64,000 nt of DNA from Myxococcales bacterium (GTDB taxonomy: Bacteria > Myxococcota > Bradymonadia > UBA7976 > UBA1532). Positions 46,662 through 56,023 of the stretch are shown here, piece after piece. The position numbers were made by a program, and so were the translations under genes. The notes under the pieces were generated by a model. The model did not search any database. It was not told the origin of the DNA and saw only the letters and a program-made list of their open reading frames with translations. Each line of letters opens with the position of its first letter. Positions within the stretch are counted from its first letter, which is position 1. The stretch lies in the NCBI GenBank assembly GCA_020633515.1, contig JACKDM010000024.1:1-64000 (forward strand). The letters are read 5' to 3'.

Positions 46662-47276
46662 ATGATCCTGGCGTTGGTGTTCGGCCTGTTCGGCGACCCG
46701 AGCGGGCTCGTCGACAAGTACTACGTGCGCATCACCGATCCCGCCGAGCTGCCCGACATGAACCGGATGACTCCCCTCAGTTCACGAGGGACGCGGAGCA
46801 GCCTGTTTGGCAGCGGCAAGTACGGGTGGCACCCCTGGCGCTGCGACGCGCGCGGCAAGGCGCGGGTCGACGCCGCGCTGCACCGCCTCGGCCCGCCGAT
46901 GACGCTGGAATGGCTCGGGCGCAAGGACCGCGGCTACATGTGGCGCCACCGCGACCCTGCCAAGCCCCACGCTGGCATCATGGTGATCCTGTACAAGCGC
47001 GGCGTCGAGCTGCGGACCTGGCAGCAGATCGACCTGGCGCGCGGCTACAGCGGGCGGCTCAATGTCATCTCGCAGGAGAACGAGATCTACCGCTGGTTCG
47101 AGTGGCTGACCGAGCCCCTCACGCCCGGCGAGGCCGCGTCACCGCCGGCCGCTGCCCTGGGCCGGGCGGCGACGTCGCGCCGTGACGGGCGGCTCGTTTA
47201 CGCGCGCAAACAACACCGACCGGGCGCCATGCAGCGGGCCTGCACGACCCGACCGGGTCTCGGCCCCCGGCGGTGA
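46662..47276 (+). CDS. Small protein, tandem paralogue 2, C-terminus altered by frameshift
   Basis: This 204-residue protein repeats paralogue 1 (ILALVFGLFGDPSGLVDKYYV, GYMWRHRDPAKPHAGIMVIL, ENEIYRWFEWLTEPLTPGE). Near the end, within the Pro/Ala tail, one base has been lost relative to paralogue 1 (26 against 27 bases between the shared GCCGC and GGCGAC). The frame therefore shifts, skips the stop that ends paralogue 1 and runs on 28 residues to end in GLGPRR. The frame that matches paralogue 1 continues as GDVAP then stops. So the gene either has a new tail or carries a minor damage. GGGGTGA precedes the ATG. Confidence 0.65.
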   Translation: MILALVFGLFGDPSGLVDKYYVRITDPAELPDMNRMTPLSSRGTRSSLFGSGKYGWHPWRCDARGKARVDAALHRLGPPMTLEWLGRKDRGYMWRHRDPAKPHAGIMVILYKRGVELRTWQQIDLARGYSGRLNVISQENEIYRWFEWLTEPLTPGEAASPPAAALGRAATSRRDGRLVYARKQHRPGAMQRACTTRPGLGPRR

Positions 47277-47279
47277 GGG

Positions 47280-47366
47280 GTGAGCATGTCTCTGGCGCTG
47301 GTGTTCGGCCTGTCGAGCGACCCGGGCGCGCCCGTCGACACGCACGCCGGGCGCATCACCGCTCGC
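47280..47366 (+). pseudogene. Truncated third copy of the small paralogue
   Basis: A GTG start with GTGAGGG upstream opens MSMSLALVFGLSSDPGAPVD, which matches the first 25 residues of paralogues 1 and 2, and the DNA before it (CTCGGCCCCCGGCGGTGAGG) matches the junction before paralogue 1. Similarity stops at about 47362, where the stop codon of the convergent HEAT-like gene begins (47367). It is a broken duplication end, not a functional gene. Confidence 0.65.
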
Positions 47367-48356
47367 TCACCGACACAGCTCGGGGAACCGCCGCCGCCAC
47401 TGCCGCTCGTGCCACACGGCGGCCTCGGCCTTCTCGCCCTTCGCCGTCCGCCCGTGCAGCGCGAGCAGGTTGCCCGCGTCGCTCGATGGGATCCGCGCCA
47501 GCACGTTGAACGCCTCCTGCCACACCCGCCGCTCCTCCGCGAGCGCCGCCGCCTCCAGGATCGGCATCGCCAGCTCCAGCCGGTCGCGCAGCGCCCACAC
47601 CGCCAGCACCGCCATGCCCTGCACGCCCGGATCGGGGTCCTCGAGCCCGCGCAGGATCGCGCCGTGCGCCTCGCTCGCGCCGTACAGCGCCACCGCCCAG
47701 ATCGCCATGCCCCGCAGGTGCTCGGAGGGGTCGTCGAGCACCCGCTTCATCAGCGGCAGCGCCTCCGGGCCGCCGTGCTCCATCAGCCCCGAGAGCGCCA
47801 TCTCCCGGATCGGCTTCGGCTGCGAGGCCTCGATGCTCTGCGCGAAGACCGCCATCGCGCCCGGCAGGTGCCGCCGGCCGATGCTGACGAGCGCGTGCTG
47901 GCGGTCGGGGTCGCCGCGGCCGAGGTCAGCCGCGAGCGCGAGCATCTCGGCGTCGGGGACCTTGCGCAGCGGCTCGGGGTCGGGGTGGCCGGTGCCCTGG
48001 TAGTCCGGCCCGCCCGACCAGGGGCCGTCGGCCGGCGGTCCGACCCGGCCGGGCTGGCAGGCGGTCTCGGTGGGCGCGCTCGCCCGTGAGCCGCCGGTCG
48101 TGCCACCGGCCGCTGCCAGTGTTGCCATCGGGGATGCCACCGATGGCATCGCGGGTCTCGTTGACGCCGGCGGTGATGCCACCGATGGCATCGAGCGGCT
48201 CGGCGCAGCCACCGGCGCGGCCACCGGCGCGGCCACCGGCGCTGCCACCGGCGTCGAGGTCGAAGCCATCAGCGGCCCCGGGTGCTTCACCGCGCCCTCG
48301 TCGGCGCAGCCGAGCCCGATCAGGGCCGCGGCGATGGGAGTCATCAGTCGCTTCAT
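47367..48356 (-). CDS. HEAT-repeat-like lipoprotein
   Basis: The 329-residue protein begins with a lipoprotein signal (TPIAAALIGLGC, Cys17). Residues about 30-100 are a Pro/Ala/Ser linker with tandem VAAP units, also repeated at the DNA level. The C-terminal 190 residues are helical repeats in HEAT/PBS-lyase style: PIREMALSGLMEHGGPEAL, HLRGMAIWAVALYGASEA, and GVQGMAVLAVWALRDRLEL, each near 30-35 residues. It is probably a periplasmic or surface scaffold. AGGAG seven bases before the ATG at 48356 fixes the start. It follows the fibre protein by 11 bases, so the two share a transcript. Confidence 0.75.
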   Translation of the reverse strand: MKRLMTPIAAALIGLGCADEGAVKHPGPLMASTSTPVAAPVAAPVAAPVAAPSRSMPSVASPPASTRPAMPSVASPMATLAAAGGTTGGSRASAPTETACQPGRVGPPADGPWSGGPDYQGTGHPDPEPLRKVPDAEMLALAADLGRGDPDRQHALVSIGRRHLPGAMAVFAQSIEASQPKPIREMALSGLMEHGGPEALPLMKRVLDDPSEHLRGMAIWAVALYGASEAHGAILRGLEDPDPGVQGMAVLAVWALRDRLELAMPILEAAALAEERRVWQEAFNVLARIPSSDAGNLLALHGRTAKGEKAEAAVWHERQWRRRFPELCR

Positions 48357-48367
48357 CGTCGTGCTCC

Positions 48368-51300
48368 TCATCGGCTGCGGCAGCAGTAGGCATGGCGGCC
48401 GTCGCCCTTGCCCGCCGCGCCGTCCTGGTTGTACCAGTAGCTGCCGCAGTTGCAGTTGTGGAACAGCGCCACGTCGTCGCCCACCGAGTCGGCGTACCAG
48501 AAGTTGCCCCCGAACCAGCCTCGCCAGCCGCGGATCGCGACGATCTCGGAGTCGGTGCAGAGGTGCCCGCCGGTCTCGGCGTGGCAGTAGTGCGAGACCA
48601 GCGTCTGATGGGTCGCGCCCCGATAGCTGTCGAGGAAGCAGATGTCACCGTAGGCGATCCACCCGCCCGGGCACCCCGCGTCGCCCGCGGCCGGATGACT
48701 CACCGCGAGCCCGTTGTCGCCGGCGCTGATGCGACCGGTGACGTGTACGTTGCCTTCGAGGGTGATGCCACCGCTCGCGCGCAGCACCATGTTGTCGTCG
48801 CCGTCGTTGTGCACCCCGATCTCGAAGACGGTGTTCTCCCCGCCCTCGCTGCGATAGCGGATGTACGCCTCGTCGCCGCCGCCGCCCCAGCGATCGGGCT
48901 GGAACTGCAGGCCGATCGGGTTGCCGCCGTTGCCTTGGATGAGCGTCATCGCGTTGCTGTACAGCTCGATCTCGTCGTCGCTGTCATCGGTGTTGACGAT
49001 CTGCAGCCGGGTGTTGGTGCCGCCCTCTTGCAGGTAGCGGATGAAGGCATGGTCGCCGCCGCCCCACTGGTTGGGGGGGAACTCGATCCCGAGCTGGTTG
49101 CCATAGCCGGCGAGCCGCACCATGTAACCCGAGTAGAGCTCGATGTTGTCATCGGTGCCGGCGCTGACCCCGATCTGGAGCCGGGTGTTCGCGCCGCCCT
49201 CGGTCTCGTAGCGGATCCAGGCGTCGTCGCCGCCGCCGAACGCGCCGGTGGGGAAGACGATGCCATTGTCACCGCCGCCGGCGCTGGCATAGACCGGCCC
49301 GTAGCCGCCGAGCCCGCCGCCGATGATGCGACCGGTGACGTTGAGATCACCCTGCACGATGACACCGCCGCTCGCCGAGAGCACGAGGTTGTCATCGGGG
49401 TCGTTGCCGACCGCGATCTCGAAGACGGTGTTCTCGCCGCCCTCGCTGGCATACCGCATCCGCGCGAAGTCACCGCTGCCACCCCAGCGGTCGGGCTGGA
49501 AGTCGAAGCCGATGGGGTTGCTGCCATTGCCCTGGATGAGCGTCATCGCGTTGCTGTAGAGCTCGATCTCGTCGTCGCTGTCATCGGTGTTGACGATCTG
49601 CAGCCGGGTGTTGCTGCCGCCCTCGCGCAGGTAGCGGATGAAGGCATGGTCGCCGCCGCCCCAGATGCCGGCGGGGAACTCGATGCCGAGCTGCGTGCCA
49701 TAACCGGCGAGCTTGACCATGTAACCCGAGTACAGCTCGATGTTGTCATCGGTGCCGGCGCTGACCCCGATCTGGAGCCGGGTGTTGGTGCCGCCCTCGG
49801 TCTCGTAGCGGATCCAGGCGTCGTCGCCGCCGCCGAACGCGCCGGTGGGGAAGACGATGCCGTTGTCGCCGCCGCCGGCGCTCGCGAGCAGCGGGCGGTA
49901 GTCGTCGGGCGCCGCGCAGCCGATGCACTGACCGCGCACGACGAGGTTGCGGTTGACGACGAGGTCGCCGCTGCCGGCGACGGTGACGCCGCCGCTCGCG
50001 TTGAGGACGAGGTCGTCGTCGCCCTCGTTGCCCACCGCGATCTCGAGGCGCCCGTTCTCGCCGCCCTCCGAGGCGTAGCTGATCCGGGCCTCGTCGCCGG
50101 CGCCGCCCCAGCGGTTGCCGGGGCCGAAGCGCAGGTCGAGCGGGCCGGCGCCGGGCGCGTTGAGCACGACGCCGCCGGGCGCATAGAGCTCGATCTCGTC
50201 GTTCGCGTCGTCGCCGGTGCCGATCTGGAGCTTGGTGTCGTCGCCGGCGACGGTGAGGCTGCGGATCCACGCCTGGTCGTTGCCGGCGAGGGGGAAGGTG
50301 ATGCCGCCGCCGCCGCGGGCGGGGGTGAGGGTGCCGTCGACCTGGAGGCCGCCGCGGACCCGGCCGTTGCCGGCGACGGTGAGCTCGCGCGCGACGCGGA
50401 GGTCGCCGGAGCCGATGACGTCGACGCCGCCGCTGGCGTTGAGGCGGATGTTGTCGTCGGCGTCGTTGCTGACCCCGATGTCGAGCGCGGTGTCCTCGCC
50501 GGCGCCGTCGACGATGTAGCGCAGCCACGCGACGTCGCCGCCGCCGCCGCCGGGGTCGCTGGGGAAGATGACGCCGTTGTTGGCCGGGCCGGCCGAGGGG
50601 CGCACCGCGCCGCCGACGTCGATCGAGCCGGTGACGCTGGCCTCGCCGCCGACGCGGAGCGCGCCTTGGCGGATCTCGAAGTCGGTGAGGCTCGGGCCAT
50701 ACCACGCCTCGGGGTCGGAGCTGCGCGAGGCGTCTTCGAGGTAGACGGTGCGCACGCCGTCGTAGCGGAGCCCGGCGTGCTTGGTGCCGCTGTTGAGGAA
50801 CTGCAACCCGGGGTGGAAGTCGCGGTCGCCGATCTGCACGACGTCGCTGCGCACGCGGAGGCGGCTGGTCATGTCGGCGATCTGGTCGGCGGCGAGGTCG
50901 CGGCGGAGGAACTGGGTCGCCTGCAAGCCGTCGAGGCGGTCGGCGTCGAGCCCGGAGCCGCCGCCGTCGACGGTGACGAGCTTGGCGAGCACCTGCGCCG
51001 GGGTGTCGGGGCTGCCCTGCGCGCCCTGCGCACCCTGCGCGCCCTGTGCGCCCTGCGCCCCGGCCTCGCCGCGCGGGCCTTGCGGACCCTGGGGGCCGGC
51101 GGGGCCTTGCGGGCCGGCGGGGCCCTGGGGGCCGACGGGGCCGGCGACGCCCTGCGGGCCGCGCAGCCCGGTCGGGTCGCCCACCCAGCGGCCGTTGGCG
51201 TCGATGACGAGGCGGCCGCCGATCCGCAGGCTGTCGGGGTTGATCTCGCCGATGACCGCGGTCGCGACGTCGGCGACCATCGCCGCGGGCACCTTGGCGA

Positions 51301-51646
51301 GCGCGGTGCGCGGGCGCAGCTCGTCGCCGCCGTCGATGGTGATCCCGAGGTAGAGCCGCGGGCGCAGGAAGAGGGTCTCGCTGAGCGCCGCTTCGCTGCC
51401 GACGGCGATCGCGTAGTAGCCCTCGAAGAACGGGATCCCGCGGTGCAGCTCTTCGAAGAGGGGCGCGCCGCCGGCCTCGACGTCGTAGATCCGCACCCGC
51501 AGGTCGTGCTCGCCGTCGATCGGGCGGCCGCCCTGGTCGAGCACGAGCCCCTCCTGGATGAACTGGTCGGGGAGCGCCTGCGCCGCGCGGGGGATCGCGA
51601 GCGCGAGGCCGATCAACGCCGCGATCGGGATGGTTTGGATCCGCAT
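48368..51646 (-). CDS. Secreted collagen-like fibre protein with internal 199-residue duplication
   Basis: The 1092-residue protein has a cleavable signal peptide ([16 protein letters not shown]). A domain of about 130 residues is followed by a collagen-like Gly-x-y tract (about 159-212: [18 protein letters not shown]). The long middle is made of beta-rich repeats with the pattern [33 protein letters not shown]; two of these form near-identical 199-residue copies. The last 110 residues are a cysteine-rich domain ([18 protein letters not shown] to HAYCC), which may be a receptor-binding tip. This looks like a trimeric tail-fibre or adhesin-like fibre at the cell surface. It is divergent from the Cys-repeat lipoprotein at 51771. 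Confidence 0.82.
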   Translation of the reverse strand: MRIQTIPIAALIGLALAIPRAAQALPDQFIQEGLVLDQGGRPIDGEHDLRVRIYDVEAGGAPLFEELHRGIPFFEGYYAIAVGSEAALSETLFLRPRLYLGITIDGGDELRPRTALAKVPAAMVADVATAVIGEINPDSLRIGGRLVIDANGRWVGDPTGLRGPQGVAGPVGPQGPAGPQGPAGPQGPQGPRGEAGAQGAQGAQGAQGAQGSPDTPAQVLAKLVTVDGGGSGLDADRLDGLQATQFLRRDLAADQIADMTSRLRVRSDVVQIGDRDFHPGLQFLNSGTKHAGLRYDGVRTVYLEDASRSSDPEAWYGPSLTDFEIRQGALRVGGEASVTGSIDVGGAVRPSAGPANNGVIFPSDPGGGGGDVAWLRYIVDGAGEDTALDIGVSNDADDNIRLNASGGVDVIGSGDLRVARELTVAGNGRVRGGLQVDGTLTPARGGGGITFPLAGNDQAWIRSLTVAGDDTKLQIGTGDDANDEIELYAPGGVVLNAPGAGPLDLRFGPGNRWGGAGDEARISYASEGGENGRLEIAVGNEGDDDLVLNASGGVTVAGSGDLVVNRNLVVRGQCIGCAAPDDYRPLLASAGGGDNGIVFPTGAFGGGDDAWIRYETEGGTNTRLQIGVSAGTDDNIELYSGYMVKLAGYGTQLGIEFPAGIWGGGDHAFIRYLREGGSNTRLQIVNTDDSDDEIELYSNAMTLIQGNGSNPIGFDFQPDRWGGSGDFARMRYASEGGENTVFEIAVGNDPDDNLVLSASGGVIVQGDLNVTGRIIGGGLGGYGPVYASAGGGDNGIVFPTGAFGGGDDAWIRYETEGGANTRLQIGVSAGTDDNIELYSGYMVRLAGYGNQLGIEFPPNQWGGGDHAFIRYLQEGGTNTRLQIVNTDDSDDEIELYSNAMTLIQGNGGNPIGLQFQPDRWGGGGDEAYIRYRSEGGENTVFEIGVHNDGDDNMVLRASGGITLEGNVHVTGRISAGDNGLAVSHPAAGDAGCPGGWIAYGDICFLDSYRGATHQTLVSHYCHAETGGHLCTDSEIVAIRGWRGWFGGNFWYADSVGDDVALFHNCNCGSYWYNQDGAAGKGDGRHAYCCRSR
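48708..49901. repeat. 597-bp direct duplication inside the fibre gene
   Basis: The halves 48708-49304 and 49305-49901 align without gaps at a constant offset of 597 bp, seen at the shared GTCTCGTAGCGGATCC and at TGATGCGACCGGTGACG. They encode 199-residue blocks that differ at a few dozen positions. The exact ends of the unit are approximate. Confidence 0.8.
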
Positions 51647-51770
51647 TCGCCCTCCTGGGGGTGGGGACGCCGCGATGATCTCGCGGTGTGGGTTGCGGTC
51701 TGACTGAACTCATACAATCATACTGTTTGAATCCGATCACGCTGGAAATGCACGTCCGAAGGGGGTCTCG
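51647..51770. promoter_or_regulatory. AT-rich divergent promoter region
   Basis: The gap between the divergent fibre gene and Cys-repeat gene holds a run of low GC content around 51705-51735, with CATAC-AAT-CATAC as a direct repeat and TACAAT or TATGAT as possible -10 elements. No pair with good spacing to a -35 was found for either strand. Confidence 0.3.
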
Positions 51771-54700
51771 ATGCGCGTCTGGCACGGGCTGTTGATTCTC
51801 GGAGCGGTCGTCGCGGCCGGTTGCGACGCCGAGGAGGCCGATCCGGCGGTCGACGCGGCGGTCGACGCGGCGCCGATGGTCGACGGGGCGCAGGCCGACG
51901 AGTGCGCGCGGAGCGAGGACTGCGCGGGCGGGACGGTGTGCGAGGCGGGGCGGTGCGTGGCGCCGATGGGGGAGGCGTGCCGGCAGGACGCGGACTGTCC
52001 GGGCAACCAGCGCTGCGAGCCGGGGGTGTTCACCTGCGTGGAGCCGGGGGTCTGCGCGACCGATGTGGACTGCCTCGGCGGGCGGCAGTGCTTCCGGCAG
52101 GCGTGCATCGGGGCGTGTGTGACGGCGGGTGATTGCGGGGGGGCGACGTGCGAGGGGGGGCGCTGCGTGGAGGCGGGGCCGGCGTGCGCGGGCGACGCCG
52201 ACTGCGGGGCGGGGCGCTTCTGTCGGGCGGGGGTGTGCGAGGCGCGGGCGGCGTGCGATGGCGCGACGCCGTGCCCGCGGTCGCTGACGTGCCTCGACGG
52301 GGCGTGCGCCGAGGTGTCGCCGTGCGCGGCCGACGGGGAGTGCTTCGAGGGGCGGCTGTGCGCCGGCGGGGTCTGCGTCGAGGCGTGCAGCGGCGAGAGC
52401 TGCCCGGGCAACCAGGTCTGCGGGCGCGACGGGCGCTGCGGCGAGGCCGACTGCCGGGCGGCGGGCGACTGCCCCGCGGGGTGGCTGTGCCGGCAGGCGG
52501 TGTGTACCCCGCCGGCCGCGCGGGCCTGCGCGGCGAGCGAGGAGTGCCCGGGCGCGCAGCGGTGTGATCCGGCGAGCGGGGTGTGCGCCGAGGGGGCGGG
52601 CTGCGGCGGCGACCTCGACTGCGTGGGCGCGCGGGGCTGCGTCGCGGGGAGCTGCGTGGATCCGTGCGCGGGCGACGGCGACTGCGGGGGCGGGCGCTGT
52701 CTCGAGGGCTACTGCCGGGCGGCGGCGGGGGAGTGCGCGGGCGACGGCGACTGCGTCGCGCCGCGGGTGTGCCGCGCGGGCGCGTGTGTGGCGCCGGAGG
52801 GGCGGGCGTGCGCGGGCGACGCGGAGTGCGCGGGCAATCAGGTGTGCAGCGACGGGGTGTGCGTCGAGGCCGGCGTGTGCAGCGCCGACGAGGACTGCCT
52901 CGCGGGGCGGGTCTGTGACGGCGGCACCTGCGTGGCGGCGTGCGCGGGCGACGGCGACTGCGGGGGCGAGCAGGTCTGCGACGCGGGGCGCTGCCGGCTG
53001 CCCGAGGAGGTCGGCGACGAGTGCCGCGGCGACGGCGACTGCCCGGGCGCGCAGTTCTGCGATCCGGGCGGGCTGTGCCGCGAGCCGGCGGTGTGCGGCG
53101 CCGACGAGGACTGCCGCGGCGAGCGGTACTGCGCGCTCGGGGCGTGCTTCGACCCGTGCGCCGACGACGCGGCGTGCGGCGTGGGCAACCGCTGCGTCGC
53201 CGGGCGCTGCGTGGCGCGGGCGGCGTGCGCGGGCGACGACGACTGCCCGGGCAACCAGGTCTGCGACCGGCTCGCCGGGGAGTGCGCCGAGCCGGCGGTG
53301 TGCCTCGGCGACGCCGACTGCCTCGGCGAGCGCTACTGCGACACCGGGCGCTGCGCGGCGCCGTGCCTCGACGACGCGGTCTGCGGCGGCGGGCGGTCGT
53401 GCGAGGCGGGGCGCTGCGTCGCGGCGGCGGTCTGCGCGGCGGACGGCGACTGCCCGGGGCGGCAGGCGTGCGTGGGCGGGGCCTGCGTCGAGCCGCCGAT
53501 CTGCGCGGGTGACGTCGACTGCTTCGCGGGGCGGATCTGCGCGGCGGGGCTGTGCGTGGCGGGCTGCGCGGGCGACGGCGACTGCGACGCGCAGACGGTG
53601 TGCGCGGCGGGGCGCTGCGTGCCGCGGGCGGTGGAGCGCGACTGCGAGGACGACGACGACTGCCCGGGCTTGCAGTTCTGCGGCGGCGACGGGCGCTGCG
53701 CCGAGCGGCCGTTCTGCGGGGTCGACGACGACTGCCTCGGCGATCGCTTCTGCGACGCGGGGCTGTGCGTCTCGCCGTGCCGGGGCGCGGGCGACTGCGC
53801 GGCGGGTGAGGTGTGCGATCCGAGCGGGCGCTGCGTGCCGGGCGGCGGGCCGGCGGCGTGCGCGAGCGCCGACGACTGCCCGGGCCGGCAGGCGTGCGTC
53901 GCGGGGAGCTGCGTGGAGCCGGCGCTCTGCGCGGGCGACGTCGACTGCTTCGCGGGGCGGATCTGTCAGGCGGGGCTGTGCATCGCCGGCTGCGCCGACG
54001 ACGCGGCGTGCGGCGGCGGGCAGGTGTGCATCGGCGGGCGCTGCGAGGCGCGCGGCTGCGACGACGACGGCGACTGCGAGGCGGGCGAGGTGTGCCGCGC
54101 GGGCCTGTGCGCGACGCCGGCGCCGGCCTGCGTGGTGAACGCCGACTGTCCGGGCACCCAGATCTGCGACGGGCTCGCCTGCGCCGAGGGCCCGGTCTGC
54201 CTCGTCGACGATGACTGCCTCGGCGCCCGGATCTGCGAGGGCGGGGCCTGCGCCGCGCCGCAGTGCGCGATCGCGGCCGACTGCGGGCCGCAGCAGGCGT
54301 GCCTCGGCGGGCGCTGCGCGGCGGCGCCGCTGTGCCTCGACGACGCGGAGTGCGGTCCGGGCGAGCGGTGTGTGGCCGGCGCCTGCGTGCGCGACGGCGG
54401 CTGCGTCGACGACGGCGACTGCGGCTTCGGGCTCGCCTGCGACGCGGCGAGCGGCCAATGCGTCGGGCGCGGCTGCGCCAACCTCGCGACGGTCGCGCCG
54501 GGGGCGCCGGTCGACGGCGCGCTCCTCGCCGGGCGCGACGACTTCTTCATGGTCTGCGCGCCGCCCAACGTGGTCCCGGCCAACGACCGCGCGTTCCGCT
54601 TCGTGCTCGATGCCCCGGCGACGGTCGACTTCACCGTCGACGGCTTCGACGCCTTCTTCTATGTCGTCGACGACTGCGAGCTCGCCTTCGAACCGGCGGC

Positions 54701-54821
54701 GTGCGGCCCCGAGGCCGTCTTCGGGCCTGCCGACCTCGACGCGGGGACGTGGTATGTCATCGTCGAGCAGGCCGGCGGTGGCGTCGGCCCCTTCACCCTG
54801 ACGATGCAGGTCGTGCGATGA
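51771..54821 (+). CDS. Cysteine-repeat lipoprotein (about forty C-x-x-D-x-D-C units)
   Basis: The 1016-residue protein begins with a lipoprotein signal (LLILGAVVAAGC). Residues about 45-905 are tandem units of about 20 residues with four cysteines: a typical one reads CAGDGDCPGNQVC then C-GRCV. A disulfide-bonded rod is implied. The last 110 residues have no repeats and look like a pre-peptidase-type (PPC) beta sandwich: LAGRDDFFMVCAPPNVVPAN, then LDAGTWYVIVEQAGG. Similar repeat proteins are common in large myxobacterial genomes, where they may act in adhesion or envelope scaffolds. It overlaps the next gene by four bases. Confidence 0.85.
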   Translation: MRVWHGLLILGAVVAAGCDAEEADPAVDAAVDAAPMVDGAQADECARSEDCAGGTVCEAGRCVAPMGEACRQDADCPGNQRCEPGVFTCVEPGVCATDVDCLGGRQCFRQACIGACVTAGDCGGATCEGGRCVEAGPACAGDADCGAGRFCRAGVCEARAACDGATPCPRSLTCLDGACAEVSPCAADGECFEGRLCAGGVCVEACSGESCPGNQVCGRDGRCGEADCRAAGDCPAGWLCRQAVCTPPAARACAASEECPGAQRCDPASGVCAEGAGCGGDLDCVGARGCVAGSCVDPCAGDGDCGGGRCLEGYCRAAAGECAGDGDCVAPRVCRAGACVAPEGRACAGDAECAGNQVCSDGVCVEAGVCSADEDCLAGRVCDGGTCVAACAGDGDCGGEQVCDAGRCRLPEEVGDECRGDGDCPGAQFCDPGGLCREPAVCGADEDCRGERYCALGACFDPCADDAACGVGNRCVAGRCVARAACAGDDDCPGNQVCDRLAGECAEPAVCLGDADCLGERYCDTGRCAAPCLDDAVCGGGRSCEAGRCVAAAVCAADGDCPGRQACVGGACVEPPICAGDVDCFAGRICAAGLCVAGCAGDGDCDAQTVCAAGRCVPRAVERDCEDDDDCPGLQFCGGDGRCAERPFCGVDDDCLGDRFCDAGLCVSPCRGAGDCAAGEVCDPSGRCVPGGGPAACASADDCPGRQACVAGSCVEPALCAGDVDCFAGRICQAGLCIAGCADDAACGGGQVCIGGRCEARGCDDDGDCEAGEVCRAGLCATPAPACVVNADCPGTQICDGLACAEGPVCLVDDDCLGARICEGGACAAPQCAIAADCGPQQACLGGRCAAAPLCLDDAECGPGERCVAGACVRDGGCVDDGDCGFGLACDAASGQCVGRGCANLATVAPGAPVDGALLAGRDDFFMVCAPPNVVPANDRAFRFVLDAPATVDFTVDGFDAFFYVVDDCELAFEPAACGPEAVFGPADLDAGTWYVIVEQAGGGVGPFTLTMQVVR

Positions 54822-55978
54822 AGATCCCGATGTGGGTGCGGTTGTGCGCGGTGCTGGTGACGGCCTCGGCGCTGGTGGCGGCGGCGGCGGCGGTGGTGGT
54901 GCTGGCCGATCGGCGGTCGGCGCTGGCCGATCGGGCGGCGCGGGCCGCCCTCGCCGAGCGGTACGCGGCGGCGGGCGACGACGCGCGGGCGGCGGGTGAT
55001 CGGGCGATGGCGGGGCGGGCGTTCGCGTCGGCGCTCGACCTGCGGCCGGGTGACATGACGCTGCGGGCGCGGCTGGCGGCGGTGCACGTCGAGCAGATGC
55101 TCGACGGCTCGGAGAAGCTGACCGAGACGAGCGCGGCGCGGCTTCAGCTCGAGTTCTCCGAGCGGCTGCTCGCGACCGGGCGCGACGCGCGCACGCTCGC
55201 GGCGTTCGGCAAGGTGCTCTCCTATCGCGGGCAGGGCGAGGCGGCGCGCGAGCGGCTGCGGGAGGCGATCGCGCTCGATCCGGGGCTCGCGCCGGCGCAT
55301 GTGCTGCTCGCCGAGGCGCTGCTGCGGGCCGAGGAGTGGACGGGCGCGGCGGCGTCGGCCGAGCGGGCGCTCGCGATCACGCCCGACGATCCGGCGGCGC
55401 ATCTCGCGATGGCGCAGGCGCAGGCGGGGCTCGGCGCGATGGAGGTCGCGGCGCTGCACTATGGCAAGGCGGCGGAGAAGCTCGACGAGCCGGCGGTGTG
55501 GCAGGCGCTCGGGCGGGTGGAGCTCGGGCGGGAGAAGTGGGCCGAGGCCGAGGCGGCGTTCGCGCGGGTGCTGGCGCGGCGGCCGGACGCGAACGGGGTG
55601 TACGCCGACTACGGGCGGGCGCTCGCGCGGCTGGGGCGCTTGCAGCCGGCGGCGCGGTTCTTCGAGCGGGCCTATCGGGAGCTCGGCGACCTCGACGCCT
55701 ACGCGGCGCTCGGCGACGTCGCGCTCAAGGGCGGCGACTTCGCGGCGGCGGTGAAGGTCTTCGGGGAGCTCGCCTCGGCGCGGGCCGACGACCCCGAGGT
55801 GACCTGCCGGCTCGGCTTCGCGCTCGAGGGCGCGGGGCAGCCGGCGGCGGCGCTGGCGGCGTTCACCCGCTGCGGGCAGCAGAGCGCGGGGATCGAGGGG
55901 CGCGAGCGGCTGGCGCAGGCGGCCGCGGCGAAGGTCGAGGCGCTGCGCGCGAAGGGCGAGGGCGCGGGCGAGAAGTAG
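54818..55978 (+). CDS. TPR-repeat protein with N-terminal membrane helix
   Basis: The 386-residue protein starts with a membrane helix (about residues 7-28, LCAVLVTASALVAAAAAVVVL), so it is probably anchored in the inner membrane with its bulk in the periplasm. TPR repeats follow almost to the end: for example AGRAFASALDLRPGDMTLRA, RERLREAIALDPGLAPAHVL and AEAAFARVLARRPDANGVYA. It starts inside the stop codon of the Cys-repeat lipoprotein (ATGA), so the two are co-translated and may act together in secretion or assembly at the envelope. Confidence 0.83.
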   Translation: MKIPMWVRLCAVLVTASALVAAAAAVVVLADRRSALADRAARAALAERYAAAGDDARAAGDRAMAGRAFASALDLRPGDMTLRARLAAVHVEQMLDGSEKLTETSAARLQLEFSERLLATGRDARTLAAFGKVLSYRGQGEAARERLREAIALDPGLAPAHVLLAEALLRAEEWTGAAASAERALAITPDDPAAHLAMAQAQAGLGAMEVAALHYGKAAEKLDEPAVWQALGRVELGREKWAEAEAAFARVLARRPDANGVYADYGRALARLGRLQPAARFFERAYRELGDLDAYAALGDVALKGGDFAAAVKVFGELASARADDPEVTCRLGFALEGAGQPAAALAAFTRCGQQSAGIEGRERLAQAAAAKVEALRAKGEGAGEK

Positions 55979-56023
55979 CCGTCGATTCGGAGGACTCGGG
56001 CGGGCGCGGCGGGCCGGGCGCGA

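Noticed and set aside
52133..54214. Other-frame open stretches inside the Cys-repeat gene and short period-60 DNA repeats that resemble an array
   Set aside because: They reflect the protein's tandem units, not a CRISPR; no constant direct repeat with unique spacers.
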